From positions 1 to 7,339 of the forward strand of contig VBGU01000056.1 of NCBI GenBank assembly GCA_005881085.1: a stretch of 7,339 nucleotides of DNA, in the 5' to 3' direction. Position 1 is the stretch's first letter; every line of letters starts with the position of its first letter. Source of the DNA: Chloroflexota bacterium. Its GTDB lineage: Bacteria > Chloroflexota > Limnocylindria > P2-11E. The notes beneath the pieces were generated by a model. The model was not told the origin of the DNA, made no database searches, and was given only the letters and a program-made list of their open reading frames with translations. A program made the translations under genes and the position numbers. Positions 1 to 5,723 of the stretch are shown here, one piece after another.

Positions 1-552
1 GGGAGCACCGTCCTGTACCCCTGCGACGGGAACCAGACCGCGAAGCTCGTCGCGCAGATGGCCGACCGCGACGGGATTACGTACATGAGGACGACACGCG
101 AGAAGACGCCGGTCGTCTACGACAAGGGCGAGAGCTTTCCGATCGGAGGCAGCAAAGTCGTACGCGGTGGATCGAACAAGGATCGCGCGACGATCGTCGC
201 GGCCGGCATCACCCTGCACGAAGCGCTGAAGGCCGTCGATGTCCTAGCGAACGAGGACATCCCGGTGCGCGTCATCGATCTCTACACGGTGAAGCCGATC
301 GACGCGGAGACTCTCGCCGACGCGGCGCGCGCGACCGGAGGCCGCATCGTGGTGGTCGAGGATCACTGGGTCGAGGGTGGGATCGGCGACGCCGTCCTCG
401 CCGCGCTCGCCGAGAAGGGGTTCCGTGACCTCCACTACCGGCACCTCGCGGTACGCAAGATGCCGGGCTCCGGCAAGCCTGCAGAGATGCTCGACGACGC
501 CGGCATCAGCACGGTGCACATCGTTCGCGCGGTCAAAGCACTCCTCGGCTAG
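1..552 (+). CDS. tkt: Transketolase, C-terminal part (5' truncated by window edge)
   Basis: The reading frame is open from base 1 and ends at TAG 550-552, giving 183 visible residues. They cover the end of the pyrimidine-binding domain and the whole C-terminal transketolase domain. Transketolase is a cytosolic thiamine-diphosphate enzyme that moves two-carbon ketol units between sugar phosphates in the pentose phosphate or Calvin pathways. Visible family hallmarks are YMRTTRE (residues 28-34 of the fragment, the conserved Arg-containing sugar-phosphate strand), AAGITLHEAL (67-76), the VKPID turn (97-101), VVEDHWVEGGIGDAV (118-132) and PGSGKPAEML (155-164). The VEDH...GGIG and SGKPAELL-type motifs resemble the animal-type or short transketolases more than the E. 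coli TktA type. The thiamine-binding N-terminal part lies outside the window. The next gene starts two bases after the stop, so it may be cotranscribed. Confidence 0.93.
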   Translation, partial: GSTVLYPCDGNQTAKLVAQMADRDGITYMRTTREKTPVVYDKGESFPIGGSKVVRGGSNKDRATIVAAGITLHEALKAVDVLANEDIPVRVIDLYTVKPIDAETLADAARATGGRIVVVEDHWVEGGIGDAVLAALAEKGFRDLHYRHLAVRKMPGSGKPAEMLDDAGISTVHIVRAVKALLG

Positions 553-554
553 CC

Positions 555-1976
555 GTGCGCCGGGTTTCGGCGGTGCTCGCAGGCCTCGCGATCGGGATCG
601 GGGCGTTGCTTGTCCCGGGTCCGGTTCAGCCGACCACGATCACGGTGGTGCCACCATCGGCGGAGCCCGCGCCCGCCGCTCCGATGGCGCCGATAGCGTG
701 CGATCAGAAGATCGCGGTCACGCTCGGCGACATCGGGCTCCAGGCCGTCGCGAGCGCATGGTCGCCCGACGGTACGAAGCTCGCGCTGGGCGGGAGTGAA
801 TATCGCCGGTTCGGACCCTACATCCCCGATGAGCAAAGGATCCTCATCCTCACCGTGTCCTCGCTCGAGGTCCGCGACATCGCGCGAGGCTTGGGTCCCG
901 TCTGGTCGAGCGACGGATCGCGCCTCGTTTTCCGCGAGGCGCCAGCCGATTGGAACTCGCCGACCTCGGATCTGGTCATCTACGACATCGCGACCTCGCA
1001 GGAGGTCGCACGGATCGCGAACGCCGGCACGAATCTGGGGTTCGGCTGGCGCGGCGAGGACGTTCTCTTCTGGCGGGGATCGGAGCTTCGCGCGTGGCGC
1101 GCGGGCGTAGAGACCGCGGTCCTCGATCTCCCGGTTCTCCAAGGTCGACGCGATGCGGTGGTGCGGTTCAGCGGAGACGGCGAGCGAGCGGCGCTCGAAT
1201 TCCCTGAGTTCATCCACCCGCGCGAGACGTACCTGCTCGACACGCGCGCTGGGTCGGCGCAGCGCCTTGTCGGAGTCTGGCGGATCGAGCCGTCGGCGCA
1301 TGGACACGCGATGTTTCTGGCGTACCTCGACCATCGCGAGATGCGACTCGAGGACGGGCGCGTCGAATCCGCTGAGCGGCCCTTGACTGGCGGCTTCGTG
1401 ATCTGGTCGCCGGACGGCCGGGCGCCCCTTATGACCCCGAATGTGTTCGTCGTACTCGGGAGCCCTGTCGACCTGGAGGCGTTCGATGGCGGCCCGAACG
1501 TCGCCGCGGTGCCCACTCTTCTCGCCTACCCGTCGTTCAACGCGGGTGGGGATTTCTACGCCGGCGTGCGGTTGGGTGGGCGAGGGCCTTCGTCTCTCGA
1601 GCTCTACCGATGCCGCCAAACGGCAGCGACTCCGGCGCCCGCGACGGTAACCGTTTACTACGGCGAGTCGAGCTTCGAGCCGTGGGCGGCCAAGCGTGAC
1701 GGGTCCGCGCCACAGGGTTGGGAAGGCCTGGCCGACCGCGATCTGCGAACCGTCGGACTGCATCCGCTCGAGATCGGTCGGATCCGAACGCTCGAGCCGC
1801 AGATCCTATGCGGCCAGCCGAAGTGCCCGAACGGGTTTGGACTCAGGGTCGTCCTTCCGTACGCAGAGCGCGACCGCGCGTACTCGCGCTGTTTCAGGGA
1901 GGCGTACCCGAACACGTTCGCGATGGACGCGGCTGTCGGGGCGTACAACTGCGTCCCGCTTTACCAGGCGAACTAG
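555..1976 (+). CDS. Secreted TolB/WD40-like beta-propeller protein with Cys-rich C-terminal tail
   Basis: This is a 473-residue protein from a GTG start. The N-terminus has two arginines followed by a hydrophobic stretch (about residues 5-21) and a Pro/Ala-rich linker (about 22-47), as in a signal peptide or membrane anchor; I see no lipobox. Several PD40/TolB-type strands follow: AWSPDGTKLALGG (68-80), PVWSSDGSRLVF (115-126), RFSGDGERAALEF (204-216) and VIWSPDGRAPLM (282-293). These indicate a beta-propeller of the kind used for extracytoplasmic protein or ligand binding. The last 120 residues do not show this repeat and hold five of the six cysteines (353, 419, 424, 446, 466), suggesting a disulfide-stabilised exported domain. 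GTG 555 was chosen because it places the charged residues and hydrophobic segment at the N-terminus; no strong ribosome-binding site is visible. The specific function is not recognised. Confidence 0.8.
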   Translation: MRRVSAVLAGLAIGIGALLVPGPVQPTTITVVPPSAEPAPAAPMAPIACDQKIAVTLGDIGLQAVASAWSPDGTKLALGGSEYRRFGPYIPDEQRILILTVSSLEVRDIARGLGPVWSSDGSRLVFREAPADWNSPTSDLVIYDIATSQEVARIANAGTNLGFGWRGEDVLFWRGSELRAWRAGVETAVLDLPVLQGRRDAVVRFSGDGERAALEFPEFIHPRETYLLDTRAGSAQRLVGVWRIEPSAHGHAMFLAYLDHREMRLEDGRVESAERPLTGGFVIWSPDGRAPLMTPNVFVVLGSPVDLEAFDGGPNVAAVPTLLAYPSFNAGGDFYAGVRLGGRGPSSLELYRCRQTAATPAPATVTVYYGESSFEPWAAKRDGSAPQGWEGLADRDLRTVGLHPLEIGRIRTLEPQILCGQPKCPNGFGLRVVLPYAERDRAYSRCFREAYPNTFAMDAAVGAYNCVPLYQAN

Positions 1977-1990
1977 CCTTCTGCTAGCCT
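1973..1990 (+). repeat. Two CTAGCCT boxes 11 bp apart upstream of lemA
   Basis: CTAGCCT occurs at 1973-1979, overlapping the stop codon of the preceding propeller gene, and again at 1984-1990, a start-to-start distance of exactly 11 bp. A related 11-bp-spaced series precedes htpX. One helical turn of spacing would suit a protein bound on one DNA face or tandem -10 elements; this role is inferred. Confidence 0.5.
1985..1990 (+). promoter_or_regulatory. Candidate -10 element (TAGCCT) for lemA
   Basis: TAGCCT fits the loose TANNNT form of a bacterial -10 box. Transcription would begin near 1997, leaving a leader of about 16 bases that contains the ribosome-binding site. No convincing -35 box is seen, so this is tentative. 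Confidence 0.35.
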
Positions 1991-2000
1991 CGGCACCCAC

Positions 2001-2009
2001 AGGGGAGGG
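2001..2009 (+). promoter_or_regulatory. Ribosome-binding site deciding the lemA start
   Basis: AGGGGAGGG lies immediately before GTG 2013; its GGAGG core (2004-2008) is 4 bases from the start codon, a short but usable spacing. It is the strongest Shine-Dalgarno-like sequence in the window and fixes the GTG start of the LemA protein. Confidence 0.65.
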
Positions 2010-2012
2010 TCC

Positions 2013-2573
2013 GTGGAGATCATCGTCGTCCTTGTCGTCATCGGGGCGATCGCGCTCTTCTTCATCGCGACCTACAACCGCCTCGTCACGCTGCGCCAGC
2101 GTGTGAAGGAGGCCTGGGCGGATATCGACGTCCAGCTCAAGCGGCGCCACGACCTCATCCCGAACCTGGTCGAGACGGTCAAGGGGTATGCCACGCACGA
2201 GTCGACGGTCTTTCAGAAGGTGACCGAAGCCCGCGCCGCGGCCGTGGCGGCCGGCGCATCGGCGACACCGGAACAGCGCGCGCAGGCGGAGAACATGCTG
2301 ACCAGCGCGTTGCGCTCGGTCTTCGCGGTTGCCGAGAACTACCCGCAGCTGCAGGCGGTGCAGGAGTTCAAAGACCTCTCCGAGAACCTCACCGCGACCG
2401 AGGACAAGATCGCGTTCGCGCGCCGCTTCTATAACGGCAACGTGCGCGACTACAACACGTCGCTCCAGACGTTCCCGACAAACGCCTTCGCGGGAATGCT
2501 CGGCTTCAAACCGGAGCAGTACTTCGAGCTCGCGGACGCGACCGAGCGCGCGGTCCCGCAGGTGAAGTTCTAG
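2013..2573 (+). CDS. lemA: LemA family membrane-anchored protein
   Basis: This 186-residue protein has the usual LemA length. A single N-terminal transmembrane helix (about residues 3-20) with almost no preceding tail is followed by the highly conserved start of the LemA domain: NRLVTLRQRVKEAWADIDVQ (22-41), then KRRHDLIPNLVETVKGYA (43-60). The C-terminal signatures are also present: AENYPQLQA (107-115), TEDKIAFARRFYNGNVRDYN (129-148), FPTNAFAGMLGF (154-165) and YFE (170-172). The rest is predicted helical, as in known LemA folds. The family has an extracytoplasmic helical bundle of incompletely known function, often encoded beside an HtpX/M48 protease or TPM-domain proteins. Here htpX starts 23 bases downstream, and a TAGCCT box plus a strong ribosome-binding site precede the gene. 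All hallmark segments are intact. Confidence 0.95.
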   Translation: MEIIVVLVVIGAIALFFIATYNRLVTLRQRVKEAWADIDVQLKRRHDLIPNLVETVKGYATHESTVFQKVTEARAAAVAAGASATPEQRAQAENMLTSALRSVFAVAENYPQLQAVQEFKDLSENLTATEDKIAFARRFYNGNVRDYNTSLQTFPTNAFAGMLGFKPEQYFELADATERAVPQVKF

Positions 2574-2597
2574 CGAGGCTCTAGCCTTTCACTAGCG
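2570..2597 (+). repeat. Three CTAGC units in 11-bp register upstream of htpX, with inverted repeat
   Basis: CTAGC starts at 2570, 2581 and 2592, two exact 11-bp steps. The first unit overlaps the lemA stop codon and the last abuts the htpX GTG start. A small inverted repeat, AGGCT-ct-AGCCT (2576-2587), spans the middle unit. The arrangement mirrors the pair before lemA. It may be an operator or clustered -10 boxes; no binding protein can be named. Confidence 0.5.
2582..2587 (+). promoter_or_regulatory. Candidate -10 element for a near-leaderless htpX transcript
   Basis: TAGCCT ends 9 bases before the GTG start at 2597, so a transcript from it would begin around 2594 and have almost no leader. 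Consistent with this, there is no Shine-Dalgarno sequence just before the GTG. The -35 position (around 2559-2564, CAGGTG) is not convincing, so coupling to lemA remains possible. Confidence 0.35.
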
Positions 2598-3520
2598 TGA
2601 CCGCAGATTCGTCACCAGCGCGGCTTTCGATCTACGAGGCGGCCTCAGCGAACCGCTGGCGCACGCTCCTCTTGATCGCGGTGTTCACGGCTCTCGTCGC
2701 TGTGCTCGCCTATTTCGTCGGCGAGTACTTCGCTCCGGGCGGCGGGCTCGCCGCGCTTCCCTTCGCTTTCGCGATCTCGGGCGGCAGCGCGCTCGTCTCC
2801 TACTTCGCCGGCGACAAGCTGATCCTCGCGCAGAGCCAGGCCCGCGAGCTCGGCCCGGACGAAGAGCGCAAGCTGCGCGACGTCGTCGAGTCGCTTGCAC
2901 TCGGGCTCGGCATTCCGACCCCGAAGATCTACGTGATCGAGGATTCGGCACCGAACGCGTTCGCGACCGGCCGCGATCCGCAGCACGCTTCGATGGCGGT
3001 GACTCGCGGCCTCCTCGACAAGCTCGATCGCACCGAGCTCGAGGGAGTCATCGCGCACGAGCTGTCGCACGTCGGCAACCGTGATATCCGCGTGATGGTC
3101 CTCGTCGTCGTTCTCGTCGGTACGGTCGCGCTCCTCGCCGACTGGATGTGGCGGTCGATGTTCTGGGGCCGTGGGCGCGATCGCGACCGCGGGGGCGGGG
3201 GCGCGATCATCGCGGTCATCGCGATAGCACTCGCGGTGCTGACGCCGATCATCGCGACGCTCATTCAGCTCGCGGTGTCGCGGCAGCGCGAGTACCTCGC
3301 CGACGCGTCCGGCGCGCTTCTCACCCGTTACCCGCCGGGGCTCGCGTCGGCGCTCCGCAAGATCGCGGCAGACAAGGAGCCGCTCGAGGTGGCGAACAAG
3401 GCGACCGCGGCCCTGTATATCGCCAATCCGCTGAAGGACGCGCCCGCGTTCTTTGACCACCTCTTCGACACACATCCGCCCATCGAGGAGCGCATAAAGA
3501 GACTCGAGGCCATGAACTGA
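2597..3520 (+). CDS. htpX: HtpX-type M48 family membrane zinc metalloprotease
   Basis: This 307-residue protein is a close fit to HtpX in length and layout. HtpX degrades misfolded membrane proteins; its active site faces the cytoplasm. Two N-terminal membrane helices (about residues 22-42 and 51-71) are followed by the soluble segment ending in the zinc motif HELSH (154-158) within GVIAHELSHVGNRD. A third helix (about 166-186), an Arg/Gly-rich loop (190-202) and a fourth helix (about 203-226) follow. The third zinc ligand is probably Glu232 in SRQREYLADASGA. IPTPKIYVI (106-114), NAFATGRDP (120-128) and the C-terminal THPPIEERIKRL (292-303) are also family features. All catalytic residues appear present, so it should be active. 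It follows lemA by 23 bases, a common partnership. The GTG start lies just behind a TAGCCT box and lacks a Shine-Dalgarno, suggesting leaderless translation. Confidence 0.95.
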   Translation: MTADSSPARLSIYEAASANRWRTLLLIAVFTALVAVLAYFVGEYFAPGGGLAALPFAFAISGGSALVSYFAGDKLILAQSQARELGPDEERKLRDVVESLALGLGIPTPKIYVIEDSAPNAFATGRDPQHASMAVTRGLLDKLDRTELEGVIAHELSHVGNRDIRVMVLVVVLVGTVALLADWMWRSMFWGRGRDRDRGGGGAIIAVIAIALAVLTPIIATLIQLAVSRQREYLADASGALLTRYPPGLASALRKIAADKEPLEVANKATAALYIANPLKDAPAFFDHLFDTHPPIEERIKRLEAMN

Positions 3521-3558
3521 TCCCAGCCGGAGCGCTTCGCCCGAGCACGGCCCTCGCT

Positions 3559-4530
3559 GTGGCCGCCGTCTTGGTCGTCATCGCGATCGGTGCCGGCGCG
3601 GCTGTCGGTGTGGTGACGCGCCCGGCGCCCTCGGTCGAACCCTCGGCCACTCCAATGCCGACCGCGACGTTGGCGCCCGACACCGGCCCGCTCGTCTTCA
3701 AGCAACCGCTCACGGCGGGATGTGCGACCGACGACGCGGTGTGGGTCGTGTCGGACGGCGGCGGCATCGGACGTTTCGATCGCCTGCTGCAGCGTTGGGA
3801 GCTCATCGATTCGACCCTGCGCTCGCTCGTCGCCGTCGCGTGCGGTTCGGACACGGTGTTCGCGGTCGGCGCCTTCGGCCGCGTGGTCGTCATCGACGAC
3901 CTCGCGAAGACGATCCACGCCGACGACATCGGCATCTTCAACGCGTACGCGGTCTCGCTCGTGCCGGACGGAGCGCTCGTCGTCGGTTCCGATGGAAACG
4001 TGCAGCGGCAGAGCTCCACGGGCTGGGACAAGTACGCCCAAGGGATCGACGAGGATCTCTACGGAGTGATCGGCTTCGCGGGAGGTTCCGCCTGGATGGT
4101 CGGCGCCGGGGGTGTCACGTACCGACTCGAAAAAGTCGGCGGAGACTTCGGATGGAAACCGTACGAGACCGGGACGACGGTGGCGCTGCGGACCATCGCG
4201 GCAACGTCCCCGACCGAAGCGATCGCGGCCGGCGACGACGGCGTCGTCCTCCGCTTCGACGGTAGCTGGCGTCCGCTCGAGAGCGGCGTGAAGAACGAGC
4301 TGCGCGCGTCGGCGCGCGTGGGCGCCATCACATACGTCGTCGGCGATGGCGGCACCGCGCTCGCCGTCGAAGGAGACACCGTTCGCCCCATCGCGAACAT
4401 CACAACGACGTGCGCCCTCCGCAGCGTGTTCGCACATGGCAGCGAGGTCTGGTTCGTCGGCTCCGAGGGAACCCTTGCGGGCGTGTGGCGCCAGAGCGGA
4501 GACCGCATCGACCGCTGGGGCACGTGCTAG
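3559..4530 (+). CDS. Membrane-anchored or secreted seven-repeat YCF48/BNR-like beta-propeller protein
   Basis: From GTG 3559 the product has 323 residues. A hydrophobic N-terminal segment (about 2-19) and a Pro/Ser/Thr-rich linker (about 21-42) precede seven tandem repeats of the pattern hydrophobic-hydrophobic-x-V/A-G-x-x-G-x-V. Examples are FAVGAFGRVVV (101-111), LVVGSDGNVQR (140-150), WMVGAGGVTYR (179-189), IAAGDDGVVLR (222-232) and YVVGDGGTAL (259-268). Repeats begin near 61, 100, 139, 178, 220, 258 and 297, so the period is about 39 residues, as expected for a seven-bladed propeller of the YCF48/BNR kind. Cysteines are at 55, 95, 285 and 323. No ribosome-binding site precedes GTG 3559. 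A CTG at 3517, overlapping the htpX stop and preceded by GAGGC, would add 14 residues including an Arg and may be the true start. The gene overlaps the next by 7 bases. Ligand unknown. Confidence 0.75.
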   Translation: MAAVLVVIAIGAGAAVGVVTRPAPSVEPSATPMPTATLAPDTGPLVFKQPLTAGCATDDAVWVVSDGGGIGRFDRLLQRWELIDSTLRSLVAVACGSDTVFAVGAFGRVVVIDDLAKTIHADDIGIFNAYAVSLVPDGALVVGSDGNVQRQSSTGWDKYAQGIDEDLYGVIGFAGGSAWMVGAGGVTYRLEKVGGDFGWKPYETGTTVALRTIAATSPTEAIAAGDDGVVLRFDGSWRPLESGVKNELRASARVGAITYVVGDGGTALAVEGDTVRPIANITTTCALRSVFAHGSEVWFVGSEGTLAGVWRQSGDRIDRWGTC

Positions 4531-5723
4531 GCGCCCCGCCCCTTGCGGGCATCCGCGTCGTCGAGATCGGCAACTACATGGCGGGGCCGTACTGCGGCAT
4601 GCAGCTCGCCGATCTCGGCGCGGACGTCGTCAAAGTCGAGCATCCGCGGGCCGGCGACCTCGCGCGACTCCTCGAGCCGCTCGCCTCCGGAGAGAGCGGC
4701 AACTTCGCGCGGCTCAACCGCGACAAGCGAAGCCTTGCCATCGACCTGAAGCGCGAAGAGAGCCGCGCTGTGTTCCGGCGGCTCGCCCACGATGCCGACG
4801 TGATCGTCGAAAACCTCCGCCCCGGGACGATGGACGACCTGGGCCTGAGGCCGCGCTCGCTTCTCGAGGCGAACCCCCGTCTCATCTACGTCGCGGTCAC
4901 AGGCTGGGGCCTCGACGGGCCGTACTCCGCAAGGCCGGCGCTCGACATCATCGTCCAGGGGCAGAGCGGGCTTATGAGCATCACCGGCGAGGAAGGCGGC
5001 GCCCCGGTGAAAGTGGGCGTGTCGATCGCCGACCTGACCGCCGCACTCTATGCGACGATCGCGACGCTCGCCGCGCTCCGGGCGCGTGACCGTGACGGCC
5101 AAGGGCAGCTCGTCGATATCTCGATGTTCGAGTCAGCGGTCTCGCTCGCGGTGTGGGAGGCGGGCATGTATTTCGGCAGCGGCGAGGTGGCGCGCGCCGC
5201 CGGGTCGGCGCACAAGCTCGTCGCGCCCTACCAGGCCGTCGCCGCATCCGATCGCCACTTCATCGTGGGCGCGACCACCCCGCCGAACTGGACGGCGTTC
5301 TGTCGCGTGCTCGGGCTTGGCGCCCTCGAGTCGGATCCGCGCTTCGCGGATGCCAACGCGCGCCGCCGTAATCGTCCGGCGCTCATCGTTGAGATCGAGC
5401 GCGTCACGCGCACGAAGGCCGCCGCGCATTGGCTCGGACTCCTGCGCGAGGCGGGCGTTCCGTGCGGCGAGATCGCGGATTACCGCGACGTCTTCGACGA
5501 CCCGCATCTTGTCGCGCGCAAGTTCTTCGTCGATCTCGAGCACCCGGTGCTCGGGACGCTCCGCGGCCTGGGCTCGCCGCTCCGCCTCGAGCGCACGCCG
5601 GTGCGGCACCGACGCGCGGGTCCGCGCCTGGGCGAGCACACCGCCGAGGTGCTGCGCGAGATCGGATGCAGCGACGCCGATGTCGAGCGGCTCGCGAGCG
5701 AAGGCATCATCGCGCGCGCATGA
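4524..5723 (+). CDS. Class III (CaiB/BaiF family) CoA-transferase
   Basis: This 399-residue protein matches the usual length of family III CoA-transferases, which move CoA between carboxylic acids in the cytosol and include carnitine CoA-transferase CaiB, formyl-CoA transferase and the racemase AMACR. Family features: PLAGIRVVEIGNYMAGPYCG (6-25), LGADVVKVEHP (31-41), LNRDKRSLAIDLK (64-76), DVIVENLRPGTMDDLGL (92-108), VAVTGWGLDGPYS (123-135) and GQGQLVDISMFES (192-204). The nucleophilic Asp is most likely Asp170 in SIADLTAAL, the position matching Asp169 of CaiB and formyl-CoA transferase. GTG 4524 was chosen because the family begins a few residues before AGIRVVE; the frame stays open upstream, but only as a shadow of the preceding gene. 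It overlaps that gene by 7 bases and the crotonase gene by 4. The substrate cannot be inferred; a racemase role is possible but less likely. Confidence 0.92.
   Translation: MLGAPPLAGIRVVEIGNYMAGPYCGMQLADLGADVVKVEHPRAGDLARLLEPLASGESGNFARLNRDKRSLAIDLKREESRAVFRRLAHDADVIVENLRPGTMDDLGLRPRSLLEANPRLIYVAVTGWGLDGPYSARPALDIIVQGQSGLMSITGEEGGAPVKVGVSIADLTAALYATIATLAALRARDRDGQGQLVDISMFESAVSLAVWEAGMYFGSGEVARAAGSAHKLVAPYQAVAASDRHFIVGATTPPNWTAFCRVLGLGALESDPRFADANARRRNRPALIVEIERVTRTKAAAHWLGLLREAGVPCGEIADYRDVFDDPHLVARKFFVDLEHPVLGTLRGLGSPLRLERTPVRHRRAGPRLGEHTAEVLREIGCSDADVERLASEGIIARA

Noticed and set aside
547..554. Perfect palindrome GGCTAGCC at the junction of the transketolase and first propeller genes
   Set aside because: Eight bases including a stop codon are easily found by chance, and it sits directly against the start codon, too close to be a -10 element for that gene.
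549..1763. Long open frame on the minus strand (404 codons) opposite the first propeller gene
   Set aside because: Its product is Arg-rich and low-complexity with no family motif, and it mirrors a + strand frame with clear signal peptide and PD40 motifs; typical shadow in G+C-rich DNA.
3521..3558. Search for a terminator after htpX
   Set aside because: No stable inverted repeat followed by a T-run is visible in this short gap; read-through into the next gene is more likely.
3328..4437. Long minus-strand open frame (369 codons) opposite the second propeller gene
   Set aside because: It crosses the end of htpX and most of the propeller gene, is rich in Arg, Asp and His without motifs, and has no supporting start signals.
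4410..4523. Upstream extension of the CoA-transferase frame to an ATG at 4410
   Set aside because: The extra 38 residues are Arg/Pro-rich shadow of the propeller gene; the family starts a few residues before AGIRVVE, matching GTG 4524.
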